Shown here: positions 9,397-16,761 of the stretch, one piece after another
How positions within the stretch are numbered: the stretch's first letter is position 1
How the letters are laid out: the number at the start of each line of letters is the position of its first letter
NCBI GenBank assembly: GCA_013390785.1
Contig: JACASW010000002.1
Coordinates: 56,331-120,330, forward strand
Direction of reading: 5' to 3'
DNA from: Marine Group I thaumarchaeote
GTDB taxonomy: Archaea > Thermoproteota > Nitrososphaeria > Nitrososphaerales > Nitrosopumilaceae
Length of the DNA stretch: 64,000 bases
Made by a program: the position numbers and the translations under genes
The notes under the pieces: generated by a model
The model's database searches: none
What the model saw: the letters and a program-made list of their open reading frames with translations, nothing else
Told to the model about the DNA's origin: nothing

Positions 9397-10171
9397 TTAT
9401 ACTAGACACTTCCTTTGCTGTTTGATTTTTGAATATTACTCCTGCAAGAGCCTCTACAATTTTTTCAGGCGAACTGTGTGCAAATATGTTTCTTCCATAA
9501 GTCACTCCCTTTGCACCAGCTTTCATTGCATCTTCCGTCATTTGTAAAACATCCATATCTGTTTCAGTCTTTGGACCACCAGCAATCACAACCGGCACAG
9601 GAATACTTTCAACTACTTTTGAAAATGAATCTATATCTCCTGTGTATAATGTTTTAACAATATCAGCGCCACATTCAGCACCAATTCTAGCTGCATGTGC
9701 TACTATTTCTGGATCATGAGGATTTTTAATATTTTCACCTCTTGGATACATCATTGCTAGCAATGGAACATTCCATTCATGACATTGTTCAGAAATCATT
9801 CCCAAGTCAGCAAGCATTTCTGGCTCCTCTTTTCCACCAATGTTTATGTGTAGAGATACTCCATCTGCCCCTAGTCTTAACGCCTCTTTAACAGAACCAG
9901 TAAGCATTTTCCTGTTTGGTGCAGTAGAAAGTGATGTACTTGCAGAAAAATGAACCAAGATACCTACCTTGGGAGGTCTTGGCAATGTTTTGATAATACC
10001 CTTGTTAATTATAACGCAAGTAATTCCATGACTTTCACATTTGTAAATCATAGAATGTGGTTTTTCAAGACCTTCAATGGGACCATTAGAGATACCATGA
10101 TCCATTGGAATACAAAGCATTCTTCCCTTTCTTAAAATTCTGTTTAATCGAATTTCAGTTCCATTTGCCAT
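9386..10171 (-). CDS. aroA': 2-amino-3,7-dideoxy-D-threo-hept-6-ulosonate (ADH) synthase
   Basis: First enzyme of the archaeal shikimate route, a class I aldolase-fold protein that condenses 6-deoxy-5-ketofructose phosphate with aspartate semialdehyde. In 261 residues the IPMDHGISNGP segment (about residue 22) and the Schiff-base Lys in ADIVKTLYTGD (about residue 174) are visible, as is the phosphate-binding VVIAGGPKT. It is the promoter-proximal gene of the nine-gene aro operon. A TATA-like element at 10194-10205 is about 27 bases before the ATG, suggesting a leaderless mRNA. Confidence 0.94.
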   Translation of the reverse strand: MANGTEIRLNRILRKGRMLCIPMDHGISNGPIEGLEKPHSMIYKCESHGITCVIINKGIIKTLPRPPKVGILVHFSASTSLSTAPNRKMLTGSVKEALRLGADGVSLHINIGGKEEPEMLADLGMISEQCHEWNVPLLAMMYPRGENIKNPHDPEIVAHAARIGAECGADIVKTLYTGDIDSFSKVVESIPVPVVIAGGPKTETDMDVLQMTEDAMKAGAKGVTYGRNIFAHSSPEKIVEALAGVIFKNQTAKEVSSIIGS

Positions 10172-10187
10172 AGAAGGTAAATTTTCG

Positions 10188-10242
10188 TATGCTACTTAAA
10201 AATTATAGCCACACAATACTGATTTCAAGAATTAAATAGCCA
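10188..10242. promoter_or_regulatory. Divergent promoter pair between aro operon and mqnC-like gene
   Basis: Two TATA-like elements lie in the 92-base intergenic region. ACTTAAAAATTA at 10194-10205 is read leftward, about 27 bases before the aro operon ATG. AATTAAATAG around 10231-10240 is read rightward, about 27 bases before the TTG at 10264. The spacing equals archaeal TATA-to-start-site distance, so both mRNAs are probably leaderless. This decides in favour of the TTG start for the radical SAM gene. Confidence 0.6.
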
Positions 10243-10263
10243 CTAAAAAATATTACAGTTAGA

Positions 10264-11382
10264 TTGAGTCAAATCACTGATCAGATTCATAATTCTGAAA
10301 TTAGAGATATACTCGAAAATTCTCTTCAAGGAACTAGACCAGAGTATGATGATTATGTTAGATTACTTGACTCGGATGATGTGTCTATGATGGGTTTAGT
10401 GGCTGGAACTTTAACACGTAATGAATTTGGTAAGAAGGCATCTTTCGTAAACAACATAATTCTGAATTACACTAATGTATGTATAACAGACTGCAAATTT
10501 TGTGCATTTTACAGACCGCCTAACCATGAGGAGTCTTACACGCTAACCTTAGATGAAATTGAATCACGTGTCAAGACTGCCTATGATTTGTTCAAAATAA
10601 AACAAGTATTGATTCAGGGTGGGCATAATCCCGACCTTAGGATTGAATATTATGAAGATTCATTTAGAATGATTAGAAAAAAATTTCCACAAGTAGGAGT
10701 TCACGGCTTGTCAACATCCGAAATTGATACTATTGCCAAAGTTGAAAAATCATCAACTAAGGAAATTTTATCTAGACTAAAAGATGCTGGATTACAATCT
10801 GTACCTGGTGCTGGGGCTGAAATTTTAACCGATAATGTGAAAGATATTATCAGCCCAAAAAAAATTACTAGTGATGAATGGTTACGCATTATGGAAGAAG
10901 CACATACTCTTGGAATTCCAGCATCTGCCACAATGATGTATGGGCATGTTGAATCAAATCATGATATTGCTGAACACTTTAGAAAAATTGTAGAATTACA
11001 AAAAAAGACTGGTGTTTTTATGGCATTCATACCTTGGAGTTTTGAGCCAAATAACACCCAGATGCAAAAAGAGGGAACGGTTAATTTTGGCGCTGGTGGA
11101 TTTCAACTTCTAAAAATGATTGCAATATCTAGGCTTGTATTTGACGGACTGATTCCGCATATTCAATCATCATGGCTAACAAACGGAATTGGAATGGCAC
11201 AATTAGCGTTGCAGTATGGTGCTGATGACTTTGGTGGAACGCTAATTGGGGAAGAAGTTGTATCATGTACTGGATCTCGTTCTACAGAGCTTACTGATAA
11301 AAAAATTATTGATTCTATTCATCAGATTGGATATGAGGCAGAAGAAAGAGATAATTTCTATCAGACTGTTTGCATACATTAA
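10264..11382 (+). CDS. mqnC: MqnC-like radical SAM enzyme (cyclic dehypoxanthinyl futalosine synthase)
   Basis: A 372-residue member of the CofH/MqnC/MqnE radical SAM group. The cluster motif is CITDCKFCAFY (Cys-x3-Cys-x2-Cys, about residues 72-80), followed by VLIQGGHNPDLRIEYYED, which resembles MqnC more than CofH. MqnC closes the ring of dehypoxanthinyl futalosine in menaquinone synthesis. The convergent neighbour is a UbiD-family decarboxylase, and members of that family act late in the futalosine route. The true CofH and CofG lie at 29-31 kb, so this third paralogue needs another job. Start is TTG, supported by a TATA box 27 bases upstream. An MqnE-like or unknown role is not excluded. 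Confidence 0.78.
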   Translation: MSQITDQIHNSEIRDILENSLQGTRPEYDDYVRLLDSDDVSMMGLVAGTLTRNEFGKKASFVNNIILNYTNVCITDCKFCAFYRPPNHEESYTLTLDEIESRVKTAYDLFKIKQVLIQGGHNPDLRIEYYEDSFRMIRKKFPQVGVHGLSTSEIDTIAKVEKSSTKEILSRLKDAGLQSVPGAGAEILTDNVKDIISPKKITSDEWLRIMEEAHTLGIPASATMMYGHVESNHDIAEHFRKIVELQKKTGVFMAFIPWSFEPNNTQMQKEGTVNFGAGGFQLLKMIAISRLVFDGLIPHIQSSWLTNGIGMAQLALQYGADDFGGTLIGEEVVSCTGSRSTELTDKKIIDSIHQIGYEAEERDNFYQTVCIH

Positions 11383-12821
11383 AGTCCATAACTCGACCAC
11401 TTTGAGTCAACCATTTTCTTTGTATCAGTATCAACCTTAACCTCTTCTTGAATTTCTCGCTCAAACCCTTCTTCTTTTGTCTTTTGTGTGGCATCAATTC
11501 CTAATTTTGAACCTAAATTAACTCTAGGCGAAGCAGGATCTAAAGTATCTGTTGGTGCATTGTCTATGATAATTGTATCACGTGCAGCATCAGTTTTAGT
11601 TGTAACAGCCCAAATTACTTCATTCATGTCATGTACATTGATATCGTGATCAACTACTATGATTATCTTAGTTAATGCTAATTGTCCCATACCCCATAAC
11701 CCCATCATAGTTTTCTTTGCTTGACCAGGGTATCGCTTTTTTATTGATACAATTGCTAATCCTTGGAACCAACCTGCAGGCGGCATACTAAAGTCAACCA
11801 CTTCTGGATGTAACATCCTTATCAGCGGTAAAAATGAACGCTCTATAACTTTTCCAATGTATGCATCTTCTAAGATTGGTTTACCAACAACAGTAGTTAG
11901 ATAGATGGGATTTTTTCTTTGCATTATTCCTGTAAGCGTGAATGTTGGAAAAGGTTCTTGTGGCGTGTAAAAACCAGTGTGATCACCAAATGGTCCCTCA
12001 TTTCTAATATCAGCAGAATCAACATATCCCTCTAACACAATCTCAGCATTTGCAGGAACTTCTAGATCTATTGTTTTGCATTTTACAGTCTTGATTCCTT
12101 TTTTTCTAGCAATACCAGCAAAAAGATATTTGTCAAGTCCTTCTGGCACAGGAGCTACTGCAGAAAATATAGTTGCAGGTTCTCCACCTATAATTATAGC
12201 GACATCAATTTTACTGTCATTTTCTTTTAATATATCATAATGTGCCGCTCCACGTTTGTGTTTTTGCCAATGCATTAATGCATGAGTACTATCAATGATT
12301 TGAATTCTATATACGCCCAAGTTTCTTACATTTGTTTCAGGATGTTTTGTAGCTACCAGACCAAATGTAATAAATTTCCCTGCATCTTTTGGCCATGACT
12401 TTAGAATTGGAATTTTATCAAATGAAGGAGATTCGCTTACTACTTCTGTTACAGGGCCACTTTTTTCTAATTTTGGAAATGATTCACTCATTTTAGACAG
12501 TTCCGGTAATTTTTTAATTTTATTAAAAATCCCAGACGGAATTTCCATCTTTGTCATATCAGCAATTCTTTGTCCAATCTCAGAAAACTCTGTGGTTTCA
12601 AGTCCTATCTCAAGTCTTTTTACTGATCCAAATGCATTTCCCAGTACAGGTATTTCATAACCTTTAACATTTTCAAAGAGAATCGCTGGTCCATTTGTAT
12701 AAGACACTCTTCGTAAAATTTCAGCAATCTCTAAGTTAGCGTCTACCTCTGTTTTTATCCGCTTTAATTCACCAACTTTTTCCAACTCCTCTACAAATTG
12801 TCTAATATCATCAACAGGCAC
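11379..12821 (-). CDS. UbiD-family prenyl-FMN-dependent decarboxylase
   Basis: A 480-residue UbiD-fold protein that decarboxylates an aromatic or unsaturated acid with prenylated FMN. Family features include RIQIIDSTHALMHWQKHKRGAAHY (about residues 170-195), the EGPFGDHTGFYTP segment with the catalytic acidic residues (about residue 280), and WFQGLAIVSI. It overlaps the mqnC-like gene end by 4 bases, convergently, so a menaquinone (MqnL-type) role is plausible. It starts with GTG, about 27 bases after a TATA shared with the gene on the other side. The substrate is inferred only from context. Confidence 0.9.
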   Translation of the reverse strand: MPVDDIRQFVEELEKVGELKRIKTEVDANLEIAEILRRVSYTNGPAILFENVKGYEIPVLGNAFGSVKRLEIGLETTEFSEIGQRIADMTKMEIPSGIFNKIKKLPELSKMSESFPKLEKSGPVTEVVSESPSFDKIPILKSWPKDAGKFITFGLVATKHPETNVRNLGVYRIQIIDSTHALMHWQKHKRGAAHYDILKENDSKIDVAIIIGGEPATIFSAVAPVPEGLDKYLFAGIARKKGIKTVKCKTIDLEVPANAEIVLEGYVDSADIRNEGPFGDHTGFYTPQEPFPTFTLTGIMQRKNPIYLTTVVGKPILEDAYIGKVIERSFLPLIRMLHPEVVDFSMPPAGWFQGLAIVSIKKRYPGQAKKTMMGLWGMGQLALTKIIIVVDHDINVHDMNEVIWAVTTKTDAARDTIIIDNAPTDTLDPASPRVNLGSKLGIDATQKTKEEGFEREIQEEVKVDTDTKKMVDSKWSSYGL

Positions 12822-12841
12822 TACATTTCTGTTTGAGAATA

Positions 12842-12856
12842 TAGTATAAGCTTAAC
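12842..12856. promoter_or_regulatory. Shared bidirectional TATA element
   Basis: The nearly symmetric stretch TATAGTATAAGCTTA is centred near 12848. That is 27 bases before the leftward UbiD GTG (12821) and 28 bases before the rightward ATG at 12876. No second TATA-like element is present in the 54-base gap, so a single element may serve both genes. Confidence 0.5.
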
Positions 12857-12875
12857 TCGATTTGTCCTAGTTGGT

Positions 12876-13166
12876 ATGTTTGAAAAAATTCTTAACGCAA
12901 GTATTTTAATTACTTTAAATTGCATGTTTCTCATGGGCAACAAGAAAAGCTGTGCTGTGTGTAATGGCAAAGGCAAGATAGAATTATTGGACACTTCATG
13001 CCCTTTTTGTAATGGCACCGGGGAATTTACAAAAATTTCAGAGAGTTATTTCAAGTCTCACATATGCCAATGTATATTTTTGAATCGAAAAACGTGTCCT
13101 TTATGTGGAAAGAAATGTCATCATGATACACCAAACAAGCCAAAAATATTGTTAGGTCCAACGTAG
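12876..13166 (+). CDS. Small DnaJ-type zinc-finger protein
   Basis: A 96-residue protein with two CxxCxGxG motifs (CAVCNGKG and CPFCNGTG), as in the Cys-rich domain of DnaJ, then CQC and CPLCGKKCHH pairs that could hold a second zinc. There is no J domain. It may be a stand-alone zinc-binding chaperone-like or rubredoxin-like adaptor; the role is unknown. The ATG at 12876 gives a short hydrophobic N-terminus (ILNASILITLNCMFLM); ATGs at 12924 and 12933 would start just before the first Cys motif. The promoter spacing favours 12876. Confidence 0.7.
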   Translation: MFEKILNASILITLNCMFLMGNKKSCAVCNGKGKIELLDTSCPFCNGTGEFTKISESYFKSHICQCIFLNRKTCPLCGKKCHHDTPNKPKILLGPT

Positions 13167-13175
13167 TTTTACTTG

Positions 13176-13550
13176 TTATGGAAGTGGTGGAAGCTCGCTT
13201 TTTTTACCGTGACCGCCTGAACCAAATCTACAATAAAAACACAAATCTGATTGCATGTGTTTTAGTACTACAACTTTGATTGCACCAATTTTTAAGGCAA
13301 TTTTTGTCAATATTTTATATTTCATTGGCATTGCAGGTATCACTTCATTCATGTAAACATTGTAGTGTTCAGGACAAAATTTCAAAGTGACCCGAGCATC
13401 TTTTCCAGTTTCATTTACTTGTTTCGTAAACTTGACTTGCTCCCTGACATATTCATGCTTAGGGCATGGGCAGTCCTTACCTCCAGGATGCTTATACGCA
13501 GGTGTATTTTTCCAATCAAAATCTGGAAATTCTTTATCAAAATCATCCAT
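13176..13550 (-). CDS. Conserved-looking Cys/His-rich hypothetical protein
   Basis: I do not recognise this 124-residue protein. It has an acidic, aromatic N-terminus (MDDFDKEFPDFDW), a CPCPKH cluster near residue 28, a CPEHY near residue 59, and a CFYCRFGSGGHGKK segment near the C-terminus. The Cys and His could bind one or two metals. A basic-hydrophobic middle (MKYKILTKIALKIGAIKVVVL) may be a helix rather than a membrane span. It is convergent with the zinc-finger gene at 12876, 9 bases apart. Confidence 0.65.
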   Translation of the reverse strand: MDDFDKEFPDFDWKNTPAYKHPGGKDCPCPKHEYVREQVKFTKQVNETGKDARVTLKFCPEHYNVYMNEVIPAMPMKYKILTKIALKIGAIKVVVLKHMQSDLCFYCRFGSGGHGKKSELPPLP

Positions 13551-13646
13551 GCCTAGAGTAATAATACATTTTATAAAAATTCGATCAAATTATGCGCTGA
13601 TTATAAGCACAATCTAAATAAACCACGTATCATTTATTGAATCCAT

Positions 13647-14510
13647 ATGGCGTCTAAGAGATCTAGAAAAACTACTAGAAGAAAGACTACTAGGAAGAAA
13701 ACTACTAGAAGAAAGACTACTAGGAAGAAAACTACTAGAAGGAAGACTACTAGAAGGAAGACTACTAGAAAGAAAACTACTAGAAAGAAAACTACTAGAA
13801 GAAAAGCCAGAAAAGTAACTAGAAAGGCAAAAAAGAAACCTGCTAAGCGAAGAAAGAAAGCTATTAAATCAAAAATTGCAGATTTAGAGAAAAAATTAAA
13901 GGATCTTTCACCACCAAAACCTGCTGAGGTTACACCACCACCACCACCAAAACCTGCTGAGGTTACACCACCACCACCACCAAAACCAAAGGAGGAAGCA
14001 CCACAGGTACTGGTTTACGAACAGTGGAAGTCAGTTCCAGCAAAAAATTGGAATGATCAAAAGGCAGTGTTAACAGGTTGGACAGAACCTAGCGATAGAT
14101 ACTTTGCCAGTCTTCATGTACGAGATGCATCTGGTGTTCCAACAGCGAATTGGAATGATCAGAAAGCAGTGTTAACAGGTTATACACAGCCAGGTAACAG
14201 GTATTTTGCAACAAGACAAAGATTGGCATATCATCCACGAGACAAGACTTTCCTTACACCAGGAACAGGCTCTAGTGGATCTTCAAAACAAACAGCACCT
14301 CCACCTCCACCTCCACAACCTGAACAATCACAACCAGAAAGTCAACCTCAATCCAGTTCTGGGAAGAAATCAAAACAGCAGGAATTAGAGGAATTTGAAA
14401 AGGAGTATCTTGTTAGATACGCGCAAGAACAAGAAGAAGCTGCAAAAGCTGAAGCTGAAGAAGCAGCAGGAACAGCATCTAAGAAAGGCGCAATGCCAAA
14501 AGGTTTCTAA
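13647..14510 (+). CDS. Histone-H1-like Lys/Arg repeat protein with YEKxYLxRY and AMPKGF tags
   Basis: A 287-residue modular protein. Residues 9-53 are nine tandem TTRRK/TTRKK units, followed by more Lys/Arg, resembling histone H1 tails and probably binding DNA or another polyanion. Residues 88-118 are Pro-rich (two KPAEVTPPPPP repeats). Residues 130-190 hold two copies of NWNDQKAVLTG followed by RYFA. After a second Pro/Gln/Ser linker come EFEKEYLVRY (residues 249-258) and a C-terminal KKGAMPKGF. The first tag recurs in four neighbouring genes, the second in two distant ones. No known enzyme domain is visible. Cellular location is unknown; there is no signal peptide. Confidence 0.85.
   Translation: MASKRSRKTTRRKTTRKKTTRRKTTRKKTTRRKTTRRKTTRKKTTRKKTTRRKARKVTRKAKKKPAKRRKKAIKSKIADLEKKLKDLSPPKPAEVTPPPPPKPAEVTPPPPPKPKEEAPQVLVYEQWKSVPAKNWNDQKAVLTGWTEPSDRYFASLHVRDASGVPTANWNDQKAVLTGYTQPGNRYFATRQRLAYHPRDKTFLTPGTGSSGSSKQTAPPPPPPQPEQSQPESQPQSSSGKKSKQQELEEFEKEYLVRYAQEQEEAAKAEAEEAAGTASKKGAMPKGF
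13671..13805 (+). repeat. Nine 15-bp tandem repeats inside the H1-like gene
   Basis: Nine head-to-tail units of consensus ACTACTAGRARRAAR, each encoding Thr-Thr-Arg-Arg/Lys-Lys. Neighbouring units are nearly identical at DNA level, including third positions, which points to recent slippage or unequal exchange. Copy number is likely to vary between strains. This is a coding minisatellite, not a CRISPR: there are no spacers. Confidence 0.9.
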
Positions 14511-14531
14511 ATAATTTTTTATTTTCTTTTT

Positions 14532-14996
14532 TTATTCTACGCTTACGTAAGCTTCTAAAACTTCTTTTGAATGACCTTTTGCCTTAACTTTCTCAAAAAC
14601 TTTAAAGATCTTTCCATTTTCATTGACTAGGAATGTACTTCGGTTAATACCCATATACTCTCTTCCCATGAACTTCTTTTTGCCCCAAACACCAAATAAT
14701 TTTGAAACTGCTGTTTTAGTGTCTGCAAGTAAGATATATGGGATTTTCATTTTCTCACAGAATTTTTTATGTGATTCAACATCATCTTTACTTATACCTA
14801 TAATTTCAATACCAACTTTTTGAAATTTTTTATAATCTTTGGAAAATTCATCAGCCTCAATAGTACAGCCAGGAGTAAAGTCTTTGGGATAAAAATAGAT
14901 AACATATTTTTTCCCTCGTAGATCTGTTGAATTAAAGACATTTCCATCAGCATCATTCAGTTCAAATTTTGGGACAGATTTTCCTTCTGAAATCAC
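14532..14996 (-). CDS. bcp: Thiol peroxidase / BCP-type peroxiredoxin
   Basis: Thioredoxin-fold peroxidase reducing hydroperoxides. In 154 residues the peroxidatic Cys is in DFTPGCTIEADEF (about residue 44), preceded by YFYPK; the typical BCP resolving-Cys position five residues later is an Asp, so this may be a 1-Cys form or use a distant Cys (KFCEKM, about residue 79). Convergent with the H1-like gene. It probably protects against oxidative stress from ammonia oxidation; that role is inferred. Confidence 0.93.
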   Translation of the reverse strand: MISEGKSVPKFELNDADGNVFNSTDLRGKKYVIYFYPKDFTPGCTIEADEFSKDYKKFQKVGIEIIGISKDDVESHKKFCEKMKIPYILLADTKTAVSKLFGVWGKKKFMGREYMGINRSTFLVNENGKIFKVFEKVKAKGHSKEVLEAYVSVE

Positions 14997-15085
14997 ATAT
15001 TATTTTTCAGGTACCTAATTAATTACTTTTAGATCAAGAAATTAATTCGAATCTTTTATATGGAAAACATATTCGGTTGTGATTT

Positions 15086-15913
15086 ATGGTTAATCCAAGA
15101 GCGTGGTTTGCTGAGGCTATTGCAACATACGCTTTAGTATTCTTTGGACCATTATCTGTAATATTAGCAGTGGTTGCTTTTGGTGATGGATTAACTATTG
15201 AGTCAATTTTAATGATAGCGCTTGGTCATGGTGCAGTTATTGCATTAATGGTGTATGCATTTGGGCATGTATCTGGCGCTCACATAAATCCAGCAGTTAC
15301 AATTCCTATGATGATTACAAAAAAAATTAGTGTTGCAGATGGTATAGGATATATTATTTTTCAAGTAATAGGTGCAATCATTGCTACATTATCTTTAGTG
15401 GCTATATTACCAGAAATTGGCAAACCAGTTCTTTGGGGTGGGCATGGCGGTCCTAGTGAGTTACTAAATCATAGTATAATGTCTGGATTTGTGGTAGAAA
15501 TTATTCTTACGTTCTTTTTAGTGCTTGTAATTTTTATGACAGCAGTTCACAAGAAGGCACCAAAAAGCATCGCTGGCGCATCTATTGGTGGAATAGTATT
15601 CTTATTACACATAGTAGGCGTCCCATTAACTGGTGCAGGACTGAATCCTGCAAGATCATTTGCACCGGCTATTGTAACTGGTGATGTTGGTCTGTTAGAG
15701 ATAAACTGGCTTTATTGGGTGGCACCAATAATTGGTGGAATTATTGCAGGCGTAATCATGAATTATGTTTTTATAAACAAGGATGAAGCGGAAGCAAAAA
15801 GCGGTTCACGATCTAATTCTGTTAGTAAATCAAAGTCAGATCTCACAAAATATGAGAAAAAATATTTAGCTAGACTAGAAAAACAGAAAAAAGCAGATAA
15901 TATAGATGAATAA
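15086..15913 (+). CDS. MIP-family channel (aquaporin/glycerol facilitator) with a YEKKYLAR-tagged tail
   Basis: Six-helix membrane channel for water or small neutral solutes (possibly ammonia, glycerol or urea). Both pore motifs are intact: GAHINPAVT (about residue 68) and GAGLNPARS (about residue 187). Residues 1-230 are the channel. The cytoplasmic tail is unusually long and charged: a Ser/Lys/Arg stretch (SGSRSNSVSKSKSD) and then KYEKKYLARL (residues 255-264), the motif found repeatedly in the neighbouring genes. A TATA-like CTTTTATATGG around 15052 lies about 30 bases before the ATG. Which solute it carries cannot be read by eye. Confidence 0.92.
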   Translation: MVNPRAWFAEAIATYALVFFGPLSVILAVVAFGDGLTIESILMIALGHGAVIALMVYAFGHVSGAHINPAVTIPMMITKKISVADGIGYIIFQVIGAIIATLSLVAILPEIGKPVLWGGHGGPSELLNHSIMSGFVVEIILTFFLVLVIFMTAVHKKAPKSIAGASIGGIVFLLHIVGVPLTGAGLNPARSFAPAIVTGDVGLLEINWLYWVAPIIGGIIAGVIMNYVFINKDEAEAKSGSRSNSVSKSKSDLTKYEKKYLARLEKQKKADNIDE

Positions 15914-15982
15914 TATTTTCGTTCGTATCTAAATTAATTACCTAACATAATTAATTAGCATTCGATTTTAAAGCAATCAGTA

Positions 15983-16660
15983 ATGTCAAGGCAAATGTCA
16001 AGGCAAAGATCAAGGCAAATATCAATACAAGATGAACGGGTCTTACCCGTAGAATCATGGGGTGATCTTCAAAAATATTTCATTACAAACCACCAAGAAA
16101 GGCTGAAAGGGGTAAAGAAGTATGAAAAAGAATTTCTTACACGACATAAAAAACGACAAAAAACATGGTCAAAGAAAAAAGTATCAATACCACTAAGACA
16201 AATAGAAGATCTAGGCAGATTTAGTTTTCGAGAACATATAATTGTCAAAAGAGAAGAATATCTAGCAGAACGAAAGGATTATGAACAAAAGTACCTTCAT
16301 CGATGTACGAAAAAACAAAACGGTAAACCAAAGCGATCATCTAGTAAAGAATTTGATCTTGATTTGATATCAGGAAGATTAAATCTACGTGAACATGTTG
16401 AGGAAAAACGGAAGGAAATACAAGCAGAACGAGGCGAATATGAAAAAAAGTATCTTTCTAGGTACAAGGAATCAAAAAACGGCATAAAGAAATCAAAACC
16501 TTCGAAAGAGTACAATGAAGATCTGGGTAGATTAGATTTTCGGGAACATGTTGTTACTAAGCGGGAAAAATTAAAAGCAGAACGAGATGAATATGAAAAG
16601 AAGTATGTTGCTCGATATCTAAAGCAACAAAAATCAAAACAAAAGAAAAAAAGTAATTAG
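15983..16660 (+). CDS. Repeat protein with four YEKxYLxRY units (type C)
   Basis: A 225-residue, very basic, probably helical protein of unknown function. After an SRQ-rich N-terminus (MSRQMSRQRSRQ) it has four degenerate units of about 55 residues. Three contain an upstream box of the type (D)LGRLxFREHV followed by a charged helix and (E/D)YExKYLxR; the motif copies are KYEKEFLTRH, DYEQKYLHRC, EYEKKYLSRY and EYEKKYVARY. There is no signal peptide, membrane span or enzyme motif. It lies 69 bases after the aquaporin gene, whose tail has the same motif, so it may be a scaffold for that tail; this is inference. Confidence 0.85.
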   Translation: MSRQMSRQRSRQISIQDERVLPVESWGDLQKYFITNHQERLKGVKKYEKEFLTRHKKRQKTWSKKKVSIPLRQIEDLGRFSFREHIIVKREEYLAERKDYEQKYLHRCTKKQNGKPKRSSSKEFDLDLISGRLNLREHVEEKRKEIQAERGEYEKKYLSRYKESKNGIKKSKPSKEYNEDLGRLDFREHVVTKREKLKAERDEYEKKYVARYLKQQKSKQKKKSN

Positions 16661-16710
16661 ATCTGAATAAATATTATTGAAAAATAAAATTAAGGCGGAT
16701 TGTTGTTAGA

Positions 16711-16741
16711 AATACTAAATCGATAATAGTTATTTAGTATT
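16711..16741. promoter_or_regulatory. 10-bp inverted repeat over the TATA region of the type D repeat gene
   Basis: AATACTAAAT (16711-16720) and its perfect complement ATTTAGTATT (16732-16741) flank an 11-base centre. The right arm coincides with a TATA-like TATTTAGTAT sitting 22-31 bases before the TTG start at 16762. A repressor bound here would block TBP, so this looks like an operator of a leaderless promoter. It could also be chance in AT-rich DNA. Confidence 0.45.
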
Positions 16742-16761
16742 CAACTATTAAGAAATTAAAA

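Noticed and set aside
12821..13018. 65-codon minus ORF opposite the zinc-finger gene
   Set aside because: Lies antisense to the Cys-motif gene at 12876; composition is not protein-like and the plus frame has clear CxxCxGxG motifs.
13671..13805. Regular 15-bp repeats that could be taken for a CRISPR array
   Set aside because: Units are head to tail without spacers, in frame, and encode TTRRK units; no cas genes nearby.
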